This document shows, one piece after another, positions 45,568 to 54,614 of a stretch of DNA of 64,000 nucleotides. The notes under the pieces were generated by a model that did not search any database, was not told the origin of the DNA, and saw nothing but the letters and a program-made list of their open reading frames with translations. The stretch lies in assembly GCF_018141665.1 (NCBI RefSeq), contig NZ_CP067976.1, positions 62,001 to 126,000 on the forward strand, read 5' to 3'. This DNA comes from Wolbachia endosymbiont of Spodoptera picta (GTDB taxonomy: Bacteria > Pseudomonadota > Alphaproteobacteria > Rickettsiales > Anaplasmataceae). Numbering within the stretch: position 1 is the stretch's first letter; each line of letters opens with the position of its first letter. The position numbers were made by a program, and so were the translations under genes.

Positions 45568-46944
45568 TTAGTCAGCTTTCTGAGTAGCTGAATTAACGTA
45601 GCATTGATCTATTGCCACATTGGTCAAGATTCCAATTCCACCACCTACAACTGCACCTACAGCTCCTAATGCTAGTTGAGTACCAATTCCAGCAGAAGAC
45701 CCAATGATTAATGGAGCAAGAAAATATAATGCTAAAGCGCAAGTTATTGCAGCTACACTTATAACAGCCAGCTTTCTCGGACAAAAATTTTCTGGTGCCT
45801 CAGCACTAGATATGAATGATGATTTTACTAGATTTTTTCTACTTTCATGATCTAAAAAGCCACTCACTGTTCTCATTATAGGACGGGTAGAGCGGTCACC
45901 AGTCAAGTAAATTCTATCTCCCACTATATCATGAAGCTCTTTAACTTGAGCTTTATATTCATCCCAATAGTTTGATAACTCTTGTTGGTCATTGAGAAGA
46001 TCTGGTTTATTTGAAGTTGTTAACCAGTGTGAGTCATGTTCCAAAATATATCTAATTGCAGCTTTCCCTATATCTATATGCCCTTCAGTAATTGCATACT
46101 TTAAAACACCTTCTGCTTTTTCCCTTCCAACATTAAGATCAGCACCAGCTTTTATCAATAATTCTACTATCTTTGGAGAATTATGAAATATAGCAATATC
46201 TAAAGGGACCATCTCATTACAATCTTTAATATTTAAGTTTGCTTTTTGTTCTATTAAATAACTTATAAATTTTAAGGTTTCATCAGATTTTTGATTGTCT
46301 ATGTCTTTATGTTTGTAATATATTCTAATTGCAAAATTCAACGCAGTTTCACCCTTCAACTCACTACCACCCATAATTAATGTCTGATAGCTTTTTACCC
46401 CTTGATTTATTAAGTTAACATCCACGCCGTTTTCTATTAAAGCCTTAGCTCCTTTGAAATTGCTTTTTGCAATTTGCAGATGAAGTAAGTAACGACCAAG
46501 ATGATCAGTTGCATTAGGATTTGCACCTTGTTCAATCAAATACCTTGCAATTTTATCATTAAATTTGTGATCATAAGTTGCAGATTGTAGTGGCTCAGGA
46601 TTTTGCTGTAACTCATCTTTAGCTATTAAGCTACTCACCTGACAGATTGATTTTACTGACTCTAAATCTCTTCTTCGAACTGCCTTTGTGACTGCAGCGC
46701 TAAAGCTTATACCCTTTTCTATTAGATATTTGGCCATTTTACTATCAACAGCATAACCTAATAAATTTGTACCATTTTGGGAATTAATCTCAGCAACAAC
46801 ATCTTTAATAATAGAGCTGTTTTTCTCAAAAATTGATTTTACTTTTTCTAAGTCATTCTCCTTAACAGCTCTAAGAAGCTTTTTTAATACAGAATCTTTC
46901 TTCTTATTTTCAGCTAGAATTTTCTGTAGTTCTTCAGGATTCAT
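45568..46944 (-). CDS. Ankyrin-repeat protein with C-terminal membrane segments
   Basis: This 458-residue protein starts behind GAGGTGTATTT with a near-consensus promoter upstream. Ankyrin-type repeats cover about 20-300 (LLRAVKENDLEKVKSIFEK, GADLNVGREK and others), several of them degenerate. Two hydrophobic segments follow near 388-440 (VISVAAITCALALYFLAPLI, then a glycine-rich GAVGAVVGGGIGILTNVAI). The overall plan resembles the 511-residue ankyrin protein at 5379, but the sequences are not close. Probably membrane-associated; function unknown. It converges with mutS. Confidence 0.82.
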   Translation of the reverse strand: MNPEELQKILAENKKKDSVLKKLLRAVKENDLEKVKSIFEKNSSIIKDVVAEINSQNGTNLLGYAVDSKMAKYLIEKGISFSAAVTKAVRRRDLESVKSICQVSSLIAKDELQQNPEPLQSATYDHKFNDKIARYLIEQGANPNATDHLGRYLLHLQIAKSNFKGAKALIENGVDVNLINQGVKSYQTLIMGGSELKGETALNFAIRIYYKHKDIDNQKSDETLKFISYLIEQKANLNIKDCNEMVPLDIAIFHNSPKIVELLIKAGADLNVGREKAEGVLKYAITEGHIDIGKAAIRYILEHDSHWLTTSNKPDLLNDQQELSNYWDEYKAQVKELHDIVGDRIYLTGDRSTRPIMRTVSGFLDHESRKNLVKSSFISSAEAPENFCPRKLAVISVAAITCALALYFLAPLIIGSSAGIGTQLALGAVGAVVGGGIGILTNVAIDQCYVNSATQKAD

Positions 46945-46974
46945 AAATACACCTCAACACACACAATCAAAGAA

Positions 46975-47003
46975 ATTATATCCAAATCGGAATTGTTTGT
47001 AAA
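46975..47003 (-). promoter_or_regulatory. Promoter of the 458-residue ankyrin gene
   Basis: Reading toward the gene, TTTACA (47003-46998) and TATAAT (46980-46975) are separated by exactly 17 bases, a near-perfect sigma-70 promoter. The -10 lies about 30 bases before the ATG. Confidence 0.7.
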
Positions 47004-47077
47004 GGATCTTTAGATATTATCTTGCCCAAAGGTTAATTTATTTTATAATCTTTCTGTATTCTAGAAATTTCAATTAA

Positions 47078-48880
47078 ATGAACTGCTATAAAACTCACGC
47101 GTGTAATGAATTAAGGAAGAATGATGTAGAAAAGGAAGTTACTCTCTGTGGGTGGCTGTACCGTAAACGTGACCATGGTAACCTAATCTTTGTTGATTTA
47201 AGAGATTTTTATGGAATTACTCAACTGGTATTCAATAATGACAAAGACTTTTTTGATGAAATTTCAAATTTAAAATCAGAGAGTGTGATTACTGTCACAG
47301 GAACAGTCAAAGCTAGAACTGAAGATACGGTAAACAGCTCTATTTACACAGGAGAAATTGAAGTTATAGTTAGTAATTTACAAGTTGAATCGGAAGTTGA
47401 GTTCCACTGTGATGAAGAAATAGCAAAAGAAGAAAGGAGTATATTAGCAAGTATCGCCGGCGAGCAAGAATACCCAGAAAACATGAGATTTAAATACCGT
47501 TTTCTTGATTTAAGACGTGAAAAGGTTCGTAATAACATTATTCTGCGTTCACAGATCATTTCAGAGCTCAGGAGGCTCATGATAGAGCAAGGATTTTTGG
47601 AAATTCAAACTCCAATACTTACTGCCTCTTCTCCTGAAGGTGCACGTGACTACTTAGTGCCAAGCAGACTAAATCCTGGTAAATTCTATGCATTACCACA
47701 AGCTCCACAGATTTTTAAGCAGTTGCTTATGGTTTCAGGGTTTGATAAATATTTTCAAATTGCACCTTGTTTTCGTGATGAGGATGCAAGGGCTGACCGT
47801 TCTCCTGGGGAGTTTTATCAGCTCGACCTTGAAATGTCTTTTGTGACTCAAGAAGATATATTTCAGGTTATTGAATCTACTTTATATAAAGTGTTCGCGA
47901 AATTTTCTCGCAAGTCTGTCGATAAAGATTTTCCACGTATTACATACAAAGAAGCAATGCTCAAATATGGATCTGATAAGCCAGATTTGCGTAATCCATT
48001 ATTAATTAGCGATGTAACAGAAATTTTCCGTGATTCAGAGTTCAATATTTTCAAAAGCAATATTGAACGCGGTATGGTAGTGAGAGCCATTCCTGCTCCT
48101 AAAACAGCAGAGGAACCTCGTAGCTTTTTTGATAAAAAAATAGAACATGCACAAAAGGAATTCGGTGCTAAAGGTCTTGGATATATAACGTTCGATAAAG
48201 ATGGAATTGCAAAAGGACCAATTGCTAAATTCCTTGATGACAATAGGTTAAATTCCATAAAAGAAATAACAAATATAGAACCTGGAGATAGTGTATTTTT
48301 TGCTTCTGATAAGGAAAATGAAGCAGCAATAATTGCAGGGAAAGTGCGTATTCTTTTGGGATCAGAACTAGGTCTTATAGATGACAATATCTTCAAATTC
48401 TGTTGGGTGATTGATTTTCCTTACTTTGCGTATGACGATAAAAGTAAAAAAATTGATTTCTTTCATAATCCATTTTCTATGCCACATGGTGGCTTGAAAG
48501 ATTTAGAAGAAAAGAATCCACTGGATATCCTTGCTTACCAATATGATCTTGTTTGCAATGGAATAGAGCTGTCAAGTGGAGCAATTCGTAATAACAAACT
48601 AGATATTATGTACAGAGCTTTTGCCATTGCAGGCTACAGTAAAGAAGAAGTTGATACAAAATTTGGTGCGCTTGTGCGTGCATTTAGGTTTGGAGTGCCA
48701 CCTCATGGTGGAATAGCACCAGGAGTTGATAGAATGGTTATGCTACTTGCTGATGAGCCTAGTATTCGTGAAGTAATCTGTTTTCCTATGAATCAGCAAG
48801 GTGAAGATGTTCTAATGGGTGCTCCTTCTAAAGTAGAGGATAAGCATTTACGTGAGTTGTCTTTAAAGGTTGTTGAATAA
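47078..48880 (+). CDS. aspS: Aspartyl-tRNA synthetase
   Basis: This 600-residue class II synthetase has an N-terminal OB-fold (LCGWLYRKRDHGNLIFVDLRD), the class II core with motif 1 around EIQTPILTASSPEGARDYLVP, and motif 2 FRDEDARADRSPGEFYQLDLEMSF. It also has a bacterial GAD insertion domain and motif 3 GVPPHGGIAPGVDRMVMLL. The length is typical of bacterial AspRS. In alphaproteobacteria the enzyme is often non-discriminating and works with GatCAB for Asn-tRNA; that is family knowledge, not visible here. Confidence 0.96.
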   Translation: MNCYKTHACNELRKNDVEKEVTLCGWLYRKRDHGNLIFVDLRDFYGITQLVFNNDKDFFDEISNLKSESVITVTGTVKARTEDTVNSSIYTGEIEVIVSNLQVESEVEFHCDEEIAKEERSILASIAGEQEYPENMRFKYRFLDLRREKVRNNIILRSQIISELRRLMIEQGFLEIQTPILTASSPEGARDYLVPSRLNPGKFYALPQAPQIFKQLLMVSGFDKYFQIAPCFRDEDARADRSPGEFYQLDLEMSFVTQEDIFQVIESTLYKVFAKFSRKSVDKDFPRITYKEAMLKYGSDKPDLRNPLLISDVTEIFRDSEFNIFKSNIERGMVVRAIPAPKTAEEPRSFFDKKIEHAQKEFGAKGLGYITFDKDGIAKGPIAKFLDDNRLNSIKEITNIEPGDSVFFASDKENEAAIIAGKVRILLGSELGLIDDNIFKFCWVIDFPYFAYDDKSKKIDFFHNPFSMPHGGLKDLEEKNPLDILAYQYDLVCNGIELSSGAIRNNKLDIMYRAFAIAGYSKEEVDTKFGALVRAFRFGVPPHGGIAPGVDRMVMLLADEPSIREVICFPMNQQGEDVLMGAPSKVEDKHLRELSLKVVE

Positions 48881-48934
48881 AGTTGTATATAACTTGAGTT
48901 TAGGTGGGGAAAAAACAAGAATATTGAATTCTGT

Positions 48935-48965
48935 TAAAGTAGTGCTAGGGCCTAGCACTACTTTA
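48935..48965. terminator. Bidirectional terminator, 15-bp palindrome
   Basis: TAAAGTAGTGCTAGG and its exact complement CCTAGCACTACTTTA flank a single central G. The hairpin lies 55 bases after aspS and 14 bases before the end of the convergent GH25 gene, so it can serve both. Confidence 0.65.
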
Positions 48966-48978
48966 TAGTTTTAGGATA

Positions 48979-49611
48979 TCAAAACGTTTGGTCTAGCGGG
49001 ACTTGGCCCTCTGTTCCGTCTACTTCTCCTTGAGAGGTGTAATTCCAATAAGTATAGTTTTTACCCGCATCCTTCCAATCTTTAGGTAATTCAGGCTCCG
49101 ATCTTCCTCTCCAATCAGCAACCCATAATGGGTAGTGAGAAAAATTATGTTCTTCTTGTGTATAGTAATCATTCCACGTTTTTGGTGAAGCATATACAAT
49201 TGGACTGTATCCTTTTTCATTCAATTGAGTCAATAAAGAATGAAGTTTTTCGGCTCTCTGTGTGTTAGTGTGTTTTGTAGGATCATCACATTTTGTTGTT
49301 CTTCCTTCGCAAATACCAGTTGTAGCACTAACAGCTAACTTATTTGTACCTGGCTCAAAATTAGCTTTTTTAAGTTCGTTAACTATGTTATTCAACTGAC
49401 CTTCAGGTGTTGAGGTCATCCTAAATACGTGATATGCCCCAGCTTGCACATTATTATCTTTCATACTTTGAAAATTTTGTCCAAATTTAGTGTCTTGAGA
49501 AGTTTCTCCCTCAGTTGCTTTGGCAAATGCAAACCTTACCCCATCCTTTGCAACTTTCGACCAATCAATCTCTCCATTCCAATGAGATACGTCTATACCT
49601 TTTTCACTCAT
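48979..49611 (-). CDS. GH25 muramidase-like protein with altered catalytic motif
   Basis: This 210-residue protein has the GH25 (Chalaropsis-type lysozyme) fold signature: GIDVSHWNGEIDW (5-17), FAFAKATEG (28-35), AGAYHVFR, YSPIVYAS, YPLWVADW and YWNYTSQGEVDG. The strand that normally carries the catalytic D-x-E (as in LDvE) reads KLAVSATTG at 91-99, so both acidic residues seem replaced by Ser and Thr. It has no signal peptide. GH25 genes are known to have moved between phages, bacteria, archaea and eukaryotes, including WO phage. Here it lies between aspS and an MFS gene. It may be inactive on peptidoglycan or bind it without cutting. Confidence 0.8.
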   Translation of the reverse strand: MSEKGIDVSHWNGEIDWSKVAKDGVRFAFAKATEGETSQDTKFGQNFQSMKDNNVQAGAYHVFRMTSTPEGQLNNIVNELKKANFEPGTNKLAVSATTGICEGRTTKCDDPTKHTNTQRAEKLHSLLTQLNEKGYSPIVYASPKTWNDYYTQEEHNFSHYPLWVADWRGRSEPELPKDWKDAGKNYTYWNYTSQGEVDGTEGQVPLDQTF

Positions 49612-49788
49612 ACTAACCTCATAATTACAATAAATGTTGAATATAAAATATAATAGTGAAAATTTAATGAATATCTTTTGAGCATATTGTAAACAATTTT
49701 ATACTAAAACAGTTACAAAGTTCTAAACTACAATCTATAGACAAAAATACTTGTTATTAGTAAGTTAAATTATAGTGAGTTAAAAATC

Positions 49789-51051
49789 ATGAACAATATT
49801 CAAAAAGCAATACTATCAAGCATAATCTGCAATATGATTATATGGTATGAAATAACTCTGTTTGGAGTTTTAACGCATATAATAAGCAACGTTTTTTTTC
49901 CTTCAGAAAGTGATTATTTAAGCACAATCAAATTTCTTGGCAGTTTTGCAATTGGATTTGGATTTAGACCACTTGGTGCATTTATTTTTGGTTACATTGG
50001 AGATAAATACGGCAGAAGGAAAATTTTGCTGACTTCCGTAATATTAGCTTCGATATCATCTACTACAATTGCGATTATACCAAGCTTTAAAGAAATAGGA
50101 ATATTTTCTCCTATATTGCTTCTGCTTTGTAGAATAACACAAGGAATGGCAGCAGGTGGAGAAACAAGTATCAATTCAGCTTTTTTAATAGAGCATTCAA
50201 GCGATAAAAAAAATCTAGGCTTTTTAGGTAGCATGAAAGCTTTTAGTGGTGCTCTTGGTTCTATTCTATGCTTTGTAATGATAGCTATTTGCAAAAAGTT
50301 TACAGGTGAAAGTTATGAAATTTGGGGCTGGAGGCTGCCCTTCTATTTTTGCTCTATTATGGGTGTAATAGGCTTTTTAATAAGATACATAATGGAAGAG
50401 AGTTTAGCGTACAAAACTCATGACCAAAATAAAAGCTTATCTAGTTCTCCATTTTTTGAACTAATCAAAACCTACAAAAAAGCATTTATATTAGCAATTG
50501 GACTTGGTATTGCCCAAAATGCAATCGTTTATTCGGTAATTATGTTTTATAACATATCTGTCAAAGAACTTACCTTCTCAGGCATTGATATTAAAAATCT
50601 AGTAAGGATCATGGTTGAAATCACATTTGGAACGTCTGCAGTGCTGTTTGCAATACTTTCTGATAAAATTGGAAGAAAAAATGTGATAATTCCTACATTA
50701 GTAACTTTAGCTTGTGTTAGCTTGCCGGTACTTTCGCTATTATCATATGATAATCACTATATTATAACATTCACTTTTCTGTTGATGAGCATACCGATAG
50801 GTGCATCTTTTGGAATATATAATTCTCTTGCCTGCGAGTTATTTCCAACGAAAGTTAGATGCACTGGCTTCAGCTTAGCTCATAACATATCAGCAGGTAT
50901 TTTTGGTGGCCTTTCTCCATCGATATGCATGTGGCTTATAGAAAAAACTGAAACAAAACTTGCAGCAGGGATTTACCTTACTGTTTGTGCATTGATTAGC
51001 CTAATATCTGTACTTCAAATTAAAGCCAAAGACAAAAAAATTGATTGGTGA
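49789..51051 (+). CDS. MFS transporter, ProP-like (metabolite/H+ symporter family)
   Basis: This 420-residue protein has about 12 hydrophobic segments. The family signature GYIGDKYGRRKILL follows the second segment, RITQGMAAGGE is in the fourth, and the repeated loop LSDKIGRKNVIIP is in the second half. This is the layout of the metabolite:H+ symporter branch of the major facilitator family, which includes proline/betaine transporter ProP and organic-acid transporters. Rickettsiales carry many such paralogues, presumably for host metabolites. The substrate is unknown. Confidence 0.85.
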   Translation: MNNIQKAILSSIICNMIIWYEITLFGVLTHIISNVFFPSESDYLSTIKFLGSFAIGFGFRPLGAFIFGYIGDKYGRRKILLTSVILASISSTTIAIIPSFKEIGIFSPILLLLCRITQGMAAGGETSINSAFLIEHSSDKKNLGFLGSMKAFSGALGSILCFVMIAICKKFTGESYEIWGWRLPFYFCSIMGVIGFLIRYIMEESLAYKTHDQNKSLSSSPFFELIKTYKKAFILAIGLGIAQNAIVYSVIMFYNISVKELTFSGIDIKNLVRIMVEITFGTSAVLFAILSDKIGRKNVIIPTLVTLACVSLPVLSLLSYDNHYIITFTFLLMSIPIGASFGIYNSLACELFPTKVRCTGFSLAHNISAGIFGGLSPSICMWLIEKTETKLAAGIYLTVCALISLISVLQIKAKDKKIDW

Positions 51052-51058
51052 AATCGCT

Positions 51059-51982
51059 TCAGTCAAAAGATAGCGCTTCAATAGATTTTTCGATATGTTT
51101 AGGGACAGGAGCAGTAATAGTGACTTCTTTATTATTTGGCAATTTTAAAGACAAAGAATATGAATGCAGGTGAATCTGATTTGCTACTCCATCAATAAAA
51201 GCTTTTTTACCGCCATATTTACCGTCACCAAGAATAGGGCAATTTATATGAGCTAAATGTACACGTAACTGATGGGTTCTACCAGTAATTGGTTGTAATT
51301 TTAGATAAGCGACATTGTGTTTTAGCCCTGACACAATTGAAAAGTGTGTAGTGGCATTCTGTAGTGAGTCTTCATCAATGACCACTCTTTCTTGTCCTGA
51401 AATATATTTTTTCACCAACGGATAGTCTATTGTTCCATTATCTTTGCTCGGTATACCAGAAGTTAATGCTAGGTAAGTTTTTTTTATCCTCCGTCCTTTA
51501 AATTCTTCCATAAGGTATCTTGCAACGCTAGCATTGCGTGCGAATATTATTACTCCGCTTGTATCCCTATCCAGCCTATGAACAATTTTAAATATTTCTC
51601 TCTCTCTTATTTGGTCAAGTAAATCACTAATGCTAATTTTTACCTTTATGCCGCCTTGAACAATGACCCCTGCGGGTTTGTTTATAGCTAGTATATATTC
51701 GTCTTCATATAATATGTTCTCTCTTAGTAGATTCACTAACTTTTCATTATATTTGCAGTCAGAATTAGTGTTCTCAATATAGTCTAAGTATCTTATCATT
51801 ATAGCTTGCCCAGAGCTTACCCTATCGCTGGATTTTGCCGTGCAATTATCAACCTTGATTAATCCTTTCCTTAAAGACTTCTCAATTGCAGATTGTTTCA
51901 AATTGGGAAAAATTCTTCTGATGTACCTATCGAGCCTAACGTTATTGTCTTCTACTAATATAGTTTTGATACCTTCTGACAT
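51059..51982 (-). CDS. RluC/RluD-type 23S rRNA pseudouridine synthase
   Basis: From the ATG at 51982 this is 307 residues. An S4 RNA-binding domain (VRLDRYIRRIFPNLKQSAIEKSL) is followed by the RsuA/RluA catalytic domain with the motif HRLDRDTSGVIIFA, whose second Asp is catalytic, and PITGRTHQLRVHL. The length and the S4 domain point to RluC or RluD. An ATG 42 bases upstream is possible, but the S4 domain begins more naturally from 51982. It converges with the MFS gene, whose stop is 8 bases away. Confidence 0.9.
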   Translation of the reverse strand: MSEGIKTILVEDNNVRLDRYIRRIFPNLKQSAIEKSLRKGLIKVDNCTAKSSDRVSSGQAIMIRYLDYIENTNSDCKYNEKLVNLLRENILYEDEYILAINKPAGVIVQGGIKVKISISDLLDQIREREIFKIVHRLDRDTSGVIIFARNASVARYLMEEFKGRRIKKTYLALTSGIPSKDNGTIDYPLVKKYISGQERVVIDEDSLQNATTHFSIVSGLKHNVAYLKLQPITGRTHQLRVHLAHINCPILGDGKYGGKKAFIDGVANQIHLHSYSLSLKLPNNKEVTITAPVPKHIEKSIEALSFD

Positions 51983-52090
51983 CTTACTTATAAAAATTTT
52001 ATTGTGTAAACTAAAATCTAACATAGCTAATGTACTCCTCAGTTTCAGCTACTTGCATCGAGTGCTACGTGCTGGAATTTAGAGGATTAT

Positions 52091-54441
52091 TTAACTATTT
52101 ATAACAGCTTCATATTTTCCTACAGCTGAGTAAAGTGGTAACAATGATAGTTTCTCGATCATAGAGAGGTGAGTATTAGGCTCTTTAATACTAGGGCCTG
52201 GACACGCTTCAGTGTTAGGCCCTAACTTCATACACTCAATGCCGTTAGCTAAAGATGTTACTCTTCCTACATTAACATTTTTAGTGCGATATGACCACCT
52301 GAAAGGACTATGTAATATTTGTTCTTTTACTCCATCCATTTCAGCTGGACACGCTTTAGTGTTAGTCCCTAACTGCACACATTTAATGCGGTCAGTTATA
52401 AGTGCTACTCCTTTTTCATTAAGTTTAGCGTTATACTGTAATTGTTCAATTTGATTAGCTTGATCTCTTATCATACGTTCAAAGTTGATAGATAGATGTA
52501 ATTCTATTTCTCTCAACATATGTGATGCTATGTGTTGCACTGTCATTAATGCTGTGTTTCTGAGTATACTTGATTCTAAGTCAAGCTGTGTAAGTATAGC
52601 TAGTGCTCTTTGTTCTGCTTCCACTAGAAGATTACTTATACCTTGACGTTTAGCTAAATCTCTTACAGTTTCATAACAATTATCAGGCAATGAAGGATTT
52701 GCGCCATAGCATAGTAAGGTTATTACTACTATCCAGTTTCTACGTTCGACAGCATAAGTTAAAGGAGATTCCCCTAAGTCATTCTGCGCATTAACATTTG
52801 CTCTATATAAAATTAAGATCTTTACTACTTCCGGATGGTTATACTTGGCAGCTTTATGTAAAGCAGTTGATCCTAAATCATCACCTGCATTAGCATTTAC
52901 TCCAGCTTCTAATAGAGCATGTACCATTAGTGTATCACCATGTCCGGCAGCACAACGTAAAAACTCAGCTCCCATCAATTTCATCACATCCTTCCATATT
53001 CCAAGTTGTATCATAGTAGTTACTGCTTCTAGATAATTATATGGACAAATAGAAAGTAATATTTTCTGTGGATCATTCGTCTCAATACTTGCTCCATGGG
53101 CTATTAGATAATACATTACTTTTCTATTGCCTTTTGTAGCAGCACAATTAAAAGGAGTCCATCCCCATGCATCCTTATGGTTAACATTTGCTCCATATTT
53201 TATTAAGAGCTCTACTGCTTCCACATTACCATTCGTAGCAGCAATATGTAAGGGAGATCGTCCAATTAAATTATCCTCTAGATTAACATCTGCTCCATGT
53301 TCTGATATGCACTTTAATAGGGCTTCTAATATTGAAATATCGTTCTTTGTAGCAGCCCAATATACAGGAGTCCATCCAAATACATCTACTATCTCAATAT
53401 TTTTGTCAATATTCTTGTCGTTTTTTATTATACAATCCACCATTGCTCTATCAACATTTGCAACAGCAATATGTAAAGGAGTAAGTTTAAGCGCCCCATT
53501 CTTCTTAACATCTGCTCCATTATTCATTAAGAACCTTACTACTTCTTTATGGCCATTCCTGGCAGCTTCATATAAAGCAGTCAAGTTCATCAGATCTTCC
53601 ACATTAGGATTTACCTTATTCATTACTAAGATTTTTGTTATTTCTATATCGCCATTTACAGCTGGCTGATATAAAGTAGTCCGTTGAGATGAATCCAACT
53701 GATTAACATTTGCCCCTTTTTCTATTAGCTTGCGTGCTACTTCTGTGTTCCTATCTTCAACAGCCCAATGTAAAGCAGTCCATTCGGAAAACGGACCTGG
53801 TGCATTAATATCGATTCCTTTTACTTTAAGCATAGCATTTATTAAATTGCTCAGCTTAAAATCAATAGCTAAATATAATAACGTGTATGAAAAGCGTTCA
53901 TGCAAACAATCTATTTCAAACCAATAATTTACATCAAATTTGGCTTTCTTCCACTCTTTATACACATTTTTACTTTCTTTAGTCTATTTAATGTTTTTAG
54001 TATCTTTTGTGTATCTAGCATCACTGGTACCTTTTCTGAGATCTTTCGTGCATTTAGCACATCCTCTAGCGCCACTGCTTTTGATTCTTCTGATGTCTCT
54101 TGTACACCTAACCTTTTTAGCATTCTTTTTACCATCTGTTGCGCATTTGACACCCTTGACTTCTTTAGTATCTTTTTTGCTTCTTCTTTTGTCTGCGGTA
54201 CATTTACCACCTTTAGTCTCTTTTTTAATGGCTCTTGTGTCTCTTGTACTCTTGGAATCTTGCTTGATACTTCTAATCCATGCGATATCTCTTCTAACAT
54301 TCTTGATGTTTCTGCTTGCCCTAGTATCTTTACTTCCTTTAATAGCTCTCTTATTCTTTCAATTACATTGTCTTTACTTAAATTTACCTCTTGATCAATT
54401 ACACCTAATATTATGTTCCACTGTTCATATGTCATTACCAT
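52091..54441 (-). pseudogene. Large ankyrin-repeat gene split by a frameshift
   Basis: Two frames together form one gene of about 790 codons. The first (54441 to 53929) gives 170 residues: the shared N-terminal module (MTYEQWNIILGVIDQEV), then a chain of about 16-residue helical repeats (VQETQEPLKKRL, TKEEAKKILKKS, NAQQMVKRMLKRL). The second runs from about 53980 to 52091 and encodes KNVYKEWKKAKFDVNYW, which matches the 775-residue paralogue (DTYKKWQDNEFNINY), followed by about twelve ankyrin repeats. The frame changes within an A-rich stretch near 53965-53990. An ATG at 53965 could start the ankyrin part separately. Near the C-terminus the motif C-x-x-LG-x-NT-x-ACP occurs twice. GAGG lies seven bases before the first ATG. 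Confidence 0.75.
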
Positions 54442-54614
54442 AGCTTTACCTCATACTATAGAGTATTTTTTGATGCTATATATTATGGTAGAATAGTCAA
54501 CGCATTTTCCATAGCGTAACTTGAGAGTCTAAAAGGACTGTTATTAACTTACAGAAAACCAAGCTTGCCTGAAACCACTTAATTGATTATAATCATAGGT
54601 TTTAAGGCAGTAAA

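Noticed and set aside
47863..48396. 177-residue minus-strand frame inside aspS
   Set aside because: A shadow of a strongly conserved tRNA synthetase gene, with no independent evidence.
53940..54443. 167-residue hydrophobic frame opposite the N-terminal part of the split ankyrin gene
   Set aside because: Its leucine-rich composition is the antisense image of a lysine/glutamate-rich coiled sequence; the minus strand has the paralogue match and the ribosome-binding site.
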